11,975 nucleotides of DNA from an uncultured Saprospiraceae bacterium. Its GTDB lineage: Bacteria; Bacteroidota; Bacteroidia; Chitinophagales; Saprospiraceae. The notes beneath the pieces were generated by a model, which ran no database searches, was not told the origin of the DNA, and saw nothing but the letters and a program-made list of their open reading frames with translations. The stretch lies in NCBI GenBank assembly GCA_938002705.1, contig CALLAG010000264.1, positions 1-11,975 of the forward strand, in the 5' to 3' direction. Positions 1-5,901 of the stretch are shown in pieces (within the stretch, counting starts at the first letter, position 1; each line of letters starts with the position of its first letter). Both the position numbers and the translations under genes were made by a program.

Positions 1-1
1 C

Positions 2-835
2 AAAGGACTACAAAAGCAATTTTATAAAAATCAAGATTTACCAACTTCTGACTTCGTTTTATTAGAAAACAAGTCAAGTATTCTACAAGCTATAGAGAAT
101 GGCAATATTAGCTACCCATTCGTACAGAAATCAAGGACGGCAGGTTATGATGGAAAAGGCGTTGTTGTTATAAAATCTGTGGCTGATAATGATCGGATAT
201 TTGATACGCCATCAGTTATAGAGGATCTTGTAGACATAGACAAAGAGTTAGCCGTTATTATAGGTAGAAATGCTAAAGGAGACATAACAGTATTTGATAC
301 GACTGAGATGGTATTTAATGATAAAGGTAATCTCTTAGATTATCTTATATGCCCATCATCAGTTAGTGATCAAGTCAAATTAAAATGCAGCGATCTTGCA
401 CAGCAGATCATCACCAAACTGGACATGATAGGTCTTCTTGCGGTAGAGTTCTTCCTAACCAAAAGTGGAGATATCCTCATCAATGAAGTCGCTCCACGTC
501 CACACAACTCTGGTCATCATACTATAGAAGCTAATCCTAAGTCTCAGTACAGAGTTCTACTCGACATCTTATTAGACCTTGAGTTAAGAGATAATGCAAC
601 GGACACAATATCAGCCATTTATAACATCATCGGTGATATCGACCATACAGGTACTCCTATATATCAAGGCTTAGAAAAAGTCTTATCTTTAGACAATACA
701 CACGTTCATTTATACAATAAGAAGATCACTAAGCCTATGAGAAAAATGGGGCACATTACCCTGATAGGCAAATCATCAAATGAACTACTAGAAAAAATAG
801 AATTTATAAAACAAAACCTAAAGGTTATCGCATGA
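2..835 (+). CDS. purK: N5-carboxyaminoimidazole ribonucleotide synthase PurK (5' truncated by window edge)
   Basis: PurK carboxylates AIR with bicarbonate and ATP to give N5-CAIR in cytoplasmic de novo purine synthesis. The frame is open from base 2, so the gene begins left of the window; a GTG at 179 is an internal Val codon, not the start. The 277 visible residues cover the ATP-grasp part. AGYDGKG (visible residues 47-53) is the glycine-rich ATP-binding loop, and NEVAPRPHNSGHH near 482-520 is the PurK signature that separates it from PurT and biotin carboxylases. About 100 N-terminal residues are missing compared with the usual 355-390. After the signature the sequence reads SQYRVLL where many PurKs have SQFEQH, a mild divergence. 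The stop overlaps the purE start as ATGA, so the two are very probably cotranscribed and translationally coupled. Confidence 0.96.
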   Translation, partial: KGLQKQFYKNQDLPTSDFVLLENKSSILQAIENGNISYPFVQKSRTAGYDGKGVVVIKSVADNDRIFDTPSVIEDLVDIDKELAVIIGRNAKGDITVFDTTEMVFNDKGNLLDYLICPSSVSDQVKLKCSDLAQQIITKLDMIGLLAVEFFLTKSGDILINEVAPRPHNSGHHTIEANPKSQYRVLLDILLDLELRDNATDTISAIYNIIGDIDHTGTPIYQGLEKVLSLDNTHVHLYNKKITKPMRKMGHITLIGKSSNELLEKIEFIKQNLKVIA

Positions 836-1323
836 GTCACCAAGTAAGTATAATAATGGGATCAGATTCTGATCTTCCGATCATGAAAGCTGCCGCTGAG
901 ATATTAGGACAACTGGACATCAGCTACCATATGACAGTCGTGTCAGCACATAGAACGCCTGAACGCATGTATGCTTACGCAAATGAGGCAAGAGGTAATG
1001 GCACAAAAGTCATCATCGCTGGTGCTGGCGGTGCTGCTCATCTTCCGGGCATGGTCGCTTCACTAAGTACTCTACCTGTCATCGGTGTACCTATCAAGTC
1101 CTCTAACTCAATAGATGGATGGGATTCTATATTATCTATACTACAGATGCCTAACGGTATTCCTGTAGCCACAGTAGCACTTAATGGTGCTAAGAATGCA
1201 GGATTATTAGCAGCCAGAATACTATCATGCTCAGATGAGGACGTCGCTAAGAAATTAATGCACTACAGAGAAACAATGAAAGCTGAGGTTCTGGAAAAAG
1301 CAAAGCGTGTAGAGAATAAATAA
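832..1323 (+). CDS. purE: N5-carboxyaminoimidazole ribonucleotide mutase PurE (class I)
   Basis: PurE converts N5-CAIR, the PurK product, to CAIR. The 163-residue length is normal for class I PurE. Visible motifs in order are GSDSD (residues 10-14), SAHRTP (38-43, with the catalytic His40), the glycine-rich AGAGGAAHLPGM (63-74) that contacts substrate phosphate and ribose, and the GVPIKSSNSIDGWDS to NGIPVATV block (85-115). The NGAKNAGLLAARIL stretch at 118-131 is also typical. The presence of PurK next door supports the class I mutase rather than the class II AIR carboxylase. The ATG lies within the purK stop (4-bp overlap). The gene ends one base before the stop codon of the opposing DUF3810 gene, with no terminator in between. 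Confidence 0.97.
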   Translation: MSHQVSIIMGSDSDLPIMKAAAEILGQLDISYHMTVVSAHRTPERMYAYANEARGNGTKVIIAGAGGAAHLPGMVASLSTLPVIGVPIKSSNSIDGWDSILSILQMPNGIPVATVALNGAKNAGLLAARILSCSDEDVAKKLMHYRETMKAEVLEKAKRVENK

Positions 1324-1324
1324 T

Positions 1325-2365
1325 CTATCCAGTCATCTTAAAGGCTCCATACTTTTCCTTATAGGCTGCAATTAATAAGATCATCTGGTCATAGCTTCTT
1401 ATACCTGCTTTGACACCATGTGTCTTGAGGTAGCCATCATAGATGACATCCCTATACTTAGGCATCCAATCCTTATACTTACTGATGTGCTTACTGATGA
1501 GGTTAAGATCTTGGATGAGCCTGGCATCCAATTCATTATAGACTTGTGACCAAGTCTCAGGGTGAAACGATCTATAATACCTCGCCAGATAGCGCCAGTA
1601 AGCCAGCTCAGCACTATAGACGATGTGTAACTTATCAGACTGGAGACAAGTCATATATGCTACGAAATTAGCCTCACTCTCATCTGTGATACCATAGCCA
1701 TGTGACATCTCATGTGCCATAGTGAATGGATGCTGCTTGACATACAAACCGCCATCAATATGTCCTTCTGATGCATGAGGTATAAAAATCCCTGAAGTCC
1801 TAAAATGCAAAAGAAATCCTGGCCATAGATACCTCACTCTAACCTTACCGTGAGTCGGAATATTCCATTTCTTAAGGACAATTTCTTGATGATCACGTAT
1901 ACCATTTTCTATAAAAAAATACTTAGAGGTCTGCCCTGTCATACTATCCTTAAGAGCATAGAGCAATTCTGTCTGAGCTAAGAAAGCCTCGCTGATATAT
2001 GTAGAATCAATAACTGGCGGCACAAGCTCTAATCGAGACGATAGATTCTCTTGATTATAATTATATCCCCATCCTACATAAAAGAATATAATGACCCAAA
2101 TAAGGAATCTTGCAACTGCGCTGACCCAGCTTTTAAGCTGAGCTTTGACATCCCTGAAGAAATACCACAGAAAATATATCGTAATCAAATACAGTGACGG
2201 AACAGGCAGCAGACCGAATGTATAATCGTGGACAACCCTAATCAACTGATACAAACCTCTGAAATAGAGTGTCTCATACAAATAGGGGCTATAAGAAAAT
2301 ATAATTTCAATAACAAAAACAATAGCTAATGTTATAACACCGACTTTTAATCTTTTATCTTTCAC
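1325..2365 (-). CDS. DUF3810 family membrane protein with HExxH zinc-protease-like motif
   Basis: This 346-residue protein has three likely membrane segments in its first third (about residues 8-27, 53-71 and 82-99), then a soluble domain. That domain contains HEMSH (218-222) followed by DESEANF (228-234). HExxH plus a downstream ESEAN glutamate is the pattern of gluzincin-type zinc peptidases: His218 and His222 would bind zinc, Glu219 would act as the base, and Glu229 or Glu231 would be the third ligand. The arrangement fits DUF3810, a family common in Bacteroidota and Firmicutes whose substrate is unknown to me. The start is GTG at 2365. An in-frame stop lies at 2407-2405 and no ATG occurs between them, so GTG is the best choice. 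The gene is divergent from trxA (84-bp gap) and convergent with purE (1-bp gap). Family assignment is good; proteolytic activity is inferred from the motif only. Confidence 0.85.
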   Translation of the reverse strand: MKDKRLKVGVITLAIVFVIEIIFSYSPYLYETLYFRGLYQLIRVVHDYTFGLLPVPSLYLITIYFLWYFFRDVKAQLKSWVSAVARFLIWVIIFFYVGWGYNYNQENLSSRLELVPPVIDSTYISEAFLAQTELLYALKDSMTGQTSKYFFIENGIRDHQEIVLKKWNIPTHGKVRVRYLWPGFLLHFRTSGIFIPHASEGHIDGGLYVKQHPFTMAHEMSHGYGITDESEANFVAYMTCLQSDKLHIVYSAELAYWRYLARYYRSFHPETWSQVYNELDARLIQDLNLISKHISKYKDWMPKYRDVIYDGYLKTHGVKAGIRSYDQMILLIAAYKEKYGAFKMTG

Positions 2366-2370
2366 ATTAT

Positions 2371-2378
2371 TATATTTG
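2371..2378 (+). promoter_or_regulatory. Candidate Bacteroidota-type -7 element for trxA
   Basis: TATATTTG matches exactly the TAnnTTTG -7 element recognised by the Bacteroidota primary sigma factor. It lies in the 84-bp divergent gap and would put transcription start near 2385, giving a leader of about 65 nt before the trxA ATG. No convincing TTTG element is seen 19-21 bp upstream, so this is a half-supported promoter. In this AT-rich sequence such an octamer can arise by chance. Confidence 0.4.
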
Positions 2379-2449
2379 ACAGAACTTTTAAGATATTGCT
2401 GTCGTTACCTAACTGAATTATCTAATATAGAAAAATTAAATATATCAAA

Positions 2450-2767
2450 ATGGCATTTGAATTTACTGATACTAACTTCCAAGAGTCCGCTTTAGACTCG
2501 GACAAACTCGTAGTAGTTGATTTTTGGGCAGAATGGTGTGGCCCATGTCGTATGATCAGCCCGATCATCGATGAATTATCCAAAGAATATGAAGGCAAAG
2601 CTGTAATAGGCAAAGTCAACGTAGATACTAACGCTGAAGTAGCTACAAAGTATGGTGTAAGAAGCATACCTACTATAATCCTCTTGAAAAATGGAGAAGT
2701 TATAGAAAAGCACGTCGGTGCTACTACTAAAGCAGTACTAGAAGAAAAGATGGCTGCACACTTATAA
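2450..2767 (+). CDS. trxA: Thioredoxin
   Basis: This is a cytoplasmic disulfide reductase of the classical 105-residue length. The active site is WCGPCR at residues 29-34, with redox cysteines Cys30 and Cys33. The conserved DFWAEW context precedes it, and the cis-proline loop RSIPT is at 71-75 (Pro74). No signal peptide or extra domain is present, so it is a general thioredoxin that would be recharged by thioredoxin reductase. Ribonucleotide reductase, encoded further right, is a classical client, but the link here is from general knowledge, not from an operon. It is a single-gene unit: divergent promoter region upstream, strong intrinsic terminator 33 bp downstream. An AT-rich leader without Shine-Dalgarno precedes the ATG, as usual in this phylum. 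Confidence 0.97.
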   Translation: MAFEFTDTNFQESALDSDKLVVVDFWAEWCGPCRMISPIIDELSKEYEGKAVIGKVNVDTNAEVATKYGVRSIPTIILLKNGEVIEKHVGATTKAVLEEKMAAHL

Positions 2768-2799
2768 TTAGCAATTATCTTTAAAAATTAAGATATTAC

Positions 2800-2830
2800 A
2801 AGCCCTTAGTGTTATGCTGAGGGCTTTTTT
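2800..2830 (+). terminator. Intrinsic terminator of trxA
   Basis: A 10-bp stem pairs 2800-2809 with 2817-2826, including one G-U wobble. The core is AGCCC/GGGCT, the loop is 7 nt, and the T run spans 2825-2830. Its placement just after the trxA stop and its orientation fit Rho-independent termination. It also lies only 26 nt before the start of the DUF58 gene. Confidence 0.88.
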
Positions 2831-2856
2831 ATTGAAGTGATTTAAAAAACTTGTAT

Positions 2857-3780
2857 ATGAGCTTTTTTGACAATTTCGAACTGAACCGCCTTGAGAATCT
2901 CGAGTTACTCGCTAAGCAAGTAGTGGAGGGATTTATAATCGGTCTGCACAAGAGTCCATTCCATGGATTCTCCGTAGAGTTTGCAGAACATAGAATCTAT
3001 AATCAAGGCGAACCGACTAAGAATATTGACTGGAAAGTATTCGCAAGAACAGATAAGCTCTTCACTAAGAAATATGAAGAAGAGACTAACCTCAGGGCAC
3101 AGATAGTCATAGATACCTCTTCGTCCATGTACTTTCCTGAAGACAGAAAAGATGGAGAGCTAAATAAGCTACAATTCAGTGCATTAGCAGCGGCATCATT
3201 GATGAATCTGCTTAAGAAACAGAGAGATGCATTCGGACTGAGTCTATTCGATGAGACGGTTAAGACTCATACGAAAGCAAAATCTTCTACAACCCACTAC
3301 AGACTGTTACTATCTTATCTTGATAAATTAATCAAAGAACCTACGCGGGATAAGAAAACGTCAGTCGTAGATACACTCCACCAGATAGCTGAGAGTATAC
3401 ATAAGAGATCATTGGTCATCATATTCAGTGATATGTTTGATAGAAACGATAATAGCGAAGAGCTGTTCTCAGCACTACAACACCTAAAGTACAATAAGCA
3501 TGAAGTTGTCTTATTCCATGTTATGGACAAGAAACTTGAAGGAGAATTTCAGTTTGAGAATAGACCACATGAGTTTATTGATATGGAGACTGGTGATCGA
3601 GTTAAACTTCAGTCTAATCAAGTCAGAGAATTCTATCAAGAGAAGGTCCATGCATTCAAAGAAGAACTTAGAGTCAAGTGCCTCCAGTATAGAATCGACA
3701 TGATAGAAACAGATATCAGAGAAGGCTTCCACCCCGTCCTGGAGACATATCTTGTAAAGAGAAAAAAGATGAGAATATAA
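2857..3780 (+). CDS. DUF58 domain protein (vWA-like)
   Basis: This 307-residue protein belongs to the DUF58 family, whose members often act beside MoxR-type AAA+ ATPases in Bat-like operons. The N-terminal DUF58 signature is visible as KSPFHGFSVEFAEHR (32-46) followed by IDWKVFARTDKLFTKKYEEE (58-76 or so). A vWA-like fold follows: IVIDTSSS carries a DxSxS metal-site motif (Asp86, Ser88, Ser90), and a later strand reads LVIIFSDMFD. No transmembrane segment is evident, so it is probably cytoplasmic or membrane-associated through partners. The frame could open at TTG 2851, but ATG 2857 gives the typical MSFFDNFELNRLENLELLA opening and is preferred. No moxR gene is in the window. The stop overlaps the PPK2 ATG by one base (TAATG), which implies coupled expression. 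Its biochemical role is not established. Confidence 0.88.
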   Translation: MSFFDNFELNRLENLELLAKQVVEGFIIGLHKSPFHGFSVEFAEHRIYNQGEPTKNIDWKVFARTDKLFTKKYEEETNLRAQIVIDTSSSMYFPEDRKDGELNKLQFSALAAASLMNLLKKQRDAFGLSLFDETVKTHTKAKSSTTHYRLLLSYLDKLIKEPTRDKKTSVVDTLHQIAESIHKRSLVIIFSDMFDRNDNSEELFSALQHLKYNKHEVVLFHVMDKKLEGEFQFENRPHEFIDMETGDRVKLQSNQVREFYQEKVHAFKEELRVKCLQYRIDMIETDIREGFHPVLETYLVKRKKMRI

Positions 3781-4556
3781 TGGCAACAAAAAAAATACGT
3801 ATAGCTAAGCTTCCGACAAGAGCACCAGAGAACCTTAAGAAAGAAGCTATTGTCAAAAAGACAAAAGTCCTCACTCAGAAAATAAAAGAATTAGTATCAC
3901 TGATGTCTGCTAACAAGAATCATAGTCTTCTTGTCGTCTTACAGGGCATGGACTCTAGTGGTAAGGACGGTGTGAGTAAGAGTGTGTTCAGTAAAGTAAG
4001 TCCAACGATGGTATCCGCATATGGATTTAAGAAACCATCAGATTTAGAATTTGCTCATGACTTTCTATGGCGTGCTCATAAGCAAGTACCAGCTAAGGGA
4101 GAGGTGAAGATATTCGTAAGGTCACATTATGAGGACGTTCTTATACAGCGTGTACACAAATGGATAGATAGTAGAAAAGTAACAATGCGTATCAATGCAA
4201 TCAATTCATTCGAGAAGTTACTCGTCGCAGATAACAATACGATCGTCATGAAGTTCTTCCTGAATCTATCTAAGGATAGGCAAAAAGAAAAACTCATAGA
4301 GAGAATAGAAGAACCAAGAAAAAACTTCAAGCATAACGATGGAGACTGGGAGGAAAGAAAACACTGGGATGAATACATGAAAGCCTATGAAGATGTCCTC
4401 AATAGATCAGAGATACCATGGATTAATGTCCCTGCTGATCAGAGGTGGTATCGTAATTATGTAGTAGCTGATCATATCGTTAAGCGACTATCGAAACTCA
4501 AAGAATCATATCCCATACTTAAAGAAAAACCAAAAGCAGACATAAAGAATGGCTAG
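3780..4556 (+). CDS. PPK2-family polyphosphate:nucleotide phosphotransferase
   Basis: PPK2 enzymes transfer phosphate between inorganic polyphosphate and nucleotides (AMP, ADP or GDP, depending on class). The single-domain length of 258 residues is normal. Walker A is GMDSSGKDG at 56-64 (Lys62). The Walker B-region motif is FVRSHYEDVL at 112-121. The lid region shows RIEEPRKNFKHNDGDWEERK (175-194) and the C-terminal IPWINVPADQRWYRNYV stretch (212-228) is typical. The RSHYEDVL form points to the PPK2 subgroup common in Bacteroidota. The residue before the motif arginine is Val113 where the family normally has Asp or Asn. Walker A and the lid are intact, so activity is likely but direction and nucleotide preference are open. 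The ATG overlaps the DUF58 stop by 1 bp and the 3' end overlaps the S4-domain gene by 8 bp. Confidence 0.92.
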   Translation: MATKKIRIAKLPTRAPENLKKEAIVKKTKVLTQKIKELVSLMSANKNHSLLVVLQGMDSSGKDGVSKSVFSKVSPTMVSAYGFKKPSDLEFAHDFLWRAHKQVPAKGEVKIFVRSHYEDVLIQRVHKWIDSRKVTMRINAINSFEKLLVADNNTIVMKFFLNLSKDRQKEKLIERIEEPRKNFKHNDGDWEERKHWDEYMKAYEDVLNRSEIPWINVPADQRWYRNYVVADHIVKRLSKLKESYPILKEKPKADIKNG

Positions 4557-4962
4557 AGAGAAAATGCGAGTAGATAAGTGGCTATGGTGTGTGAGAATAT
4601 TCAAATCCAGATCTAAGGCCACTGATGCCTGTAAGAAAGGTCATATCTCTATAGGAGAAAACAAGCTCAAACCATCAGCTATGATCACAATAGATCAATG
4701 CATTAATGTCAAAAAAGACGGCTATCTATTAACATTCAAAATCAAGGAACTCCTTGAAAGAAGAGTATCCGCCGTACTTGCAGAACCATGCTATGACAAC
4801 CTAACTCCAGAAGAAGAACTCAACAAATTCAAGAGCTGGTACATAGGTAAGGCTAAGTCTGAATTCCGAGAACGAGGAGCAGGAAGACCGACTAAGCGAG
4901 AAAGAAGAGAAATAGATGACTACAAAGAAGAGCTATACTTAGACGAATGGTTTGATTCTTGA
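4549..4962 (+). CDS. hslR: S4-domain RNA-binding protein, Hsp15/HslR-like
   Basis: This 137-residue basic protein has an S4 RNA-binding domain at about residues 5-65 (RVDKWLWCVRIFKSRSKA, then GHISIGENKLKPS). Its C-terminal tail RERGAGRPTKRERREIDDY is the hallmark of the Hsp15 family. In E. coli, Hsp15 binds stalled 50S subunits carrying nascent chain-tRNA and helps recycle them; the same role is inferred here. The first ATG (4549) overlaps the PPK2 end by 8 bp. A second in-frame ATG at 4564 would give MRVDKWLW and no overlap, so the exact start is uncertain by five residues. It is the third gene of a compact set with DUF58 and PPK2; both PPK2 and Hsp15 are associated with stress responses in general, but a shared function is not shown. 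Confidence 0.88.
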   Translation: MAREKMRVDKWLWCVRIFKSRSKATDACKKGHISIGENKLKPSAMITIDQCINVKKDGYLLTFKIKELLERRVSAVLAEPCYDNLTPEEELNKFKSWYIGKAKSEFRERGAGRPTKRERREIDDYKEELYLDEWFDS

Positions 4963-5024
4963 TCCTATCTATTATCTATACAATCTACATTCATACAAAG
5001 TAAAATCAGACTCAATATCACGTT

Positions 5025-5888
5025 ATGAAAGGTATCATACTAGCAGGAGGATCAGGTACACGTCTCTACCCTATCACTAAAGCCATATCAAAGCAGCTCA
5101 TGCCTGTATATGATAAGCCGATGATCTACTATCCTATGTCTATACTAATGCTTTCTGGTATTAAGGATATCTTGATAATTACGACTCCCCATGATAGCGA
5201 TTCTTTTAAGCGACTATTAGGAGACGGAGCTGACCTTGGATGTAACTTCCAGTATGCTGTCCAAGAAGTCCCTAATGGCTTAGCACAAGCTTTTGTTATA
5301 GGTAAGGACTTCATCGATGGAGATTCTGCCTGCCTTATCTTGGGTGATAATATATTCTATGGCTCGGGGTTATCCCAATTACTGCAGGAAAGTGCTCAGT
5401 TGACATCTGGCGCAAGAGTATTTGCTTATCCAGTGCATGATCCAGAAAGATATGGCGTTGTAGAATTCGATGAAGACAAGAAGGTTATCTCTATAGAGGA
5501 AAAACCGGAAGAGCCAAAGTCTAATTATGCAGTGCCAGGCCTGTACTATTATGATAAGAATGTATGTGATATTGCTGCAGACTTAAAACCATCAGCGAGA
5601 GGAGAATATGAGATTACGGATCTTAATAGAGAATACCTCAAGCTGCAAAAATTGTCTGTCGGCATCATGCAACGTGGTACGGCTTGGTTAGATACTGGCA
5701 CATTCGAGTCATTAGCTGCGGCATCAGAATTTATCAGAGTTATCGAGCAAAGACAAGATTACAAAATAGGATGCATAGAGGAGGTCGCATACAGAATGGG
5801 ATATATCAATGAGGACCAACTCAGAAAAGTAGCTGAACCTCTTGAGAAATCTGGCTATGGCAGATACCTCCTTAGATTGCTGAGATAA
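5025..5888 (+). CDS. rfbA: Glucose-1-phosphate thymidylyltransferase RfbA/RmlA
   Basis: The enzyme makes dTDP-glucose from dTTP and glucose 1-phosphate, the first step of dTDP-L-rhamnose and other dTDP-sugar synthesis for cell-surface glycans. The 287-residue length is typical. The nucleotide-binding signature GGSGTRLYPIT is at 8-18, followed by SKQLMPVYDKPMIYYP (22-37). Other landmarks are QEVPNGLAQAF (80-90), LGDNIFYG (106-113, metal Asp108), EEKP (158-161), GEYEITD (193-199) and WLDTGT (221-226, second metal Asp223). All expected catalytic residues are present. The gene stands apart from rfbB, rfbC and rfbD, which often cluster with it. A 62-bp AT-rich gap separates it from hslR; no promoter or terminator is recognised there, so read-through from the upstream trio is possible. 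It converges on the metalloprotease with a 13-bp gap. Confidence 0.97.
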   Translation: MKGIILAGGSGTRLYPITKAISKQLMPVYDKPMIYYPMSILMLSGIKDILIITTPHDSDSFKRLLGDGADLGCNFQYAVQEVPNGLAQAFVIGKDFIDGDSACLILGDNIFYGSGLSQLLQESAQLTSGARVFAYPVHDPERYGVVEFDEDKKVISIEEKPEEPKSNYAVPGLYYYDKNVCDIAADLKPSARGEYEITDLNREYLKLQKLSVGIMQRGTAWLDTGTFESLAAASEFIRVIEQRQDYKIGCIEEVAYRMGYINEDQLRKVAEPLEKSGYGRYLLRLLR

Positions 5889-5901
5889 GGTTACTCTATA
5901 G

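Noticed and set aside
179..181. GTG as the start of a 218-residue protein
   Set aside because: The frame is open to the window edge and the upstream codons encode the PurK ATP-binding loop AGYDGKG, so this is an internal Val.
1325..2365. DUF3810 and purKE as one functional unit
   Set aside because: They are on opposite strands and convergent; adjacency alone gives no link.
2768..2799. Small AT-rich inverted repeat ATCTT/AAGAT between trxA and its terminator
   Set aside because: Only 5 bp in a highly AT-rich stretch; expected by chance.
3511..3789. 92-codon minus-strand frame
   Set aside because: Antisense to the conserved DUF58 gene; Leu/Ser-rich composition typical of a shadow frame.
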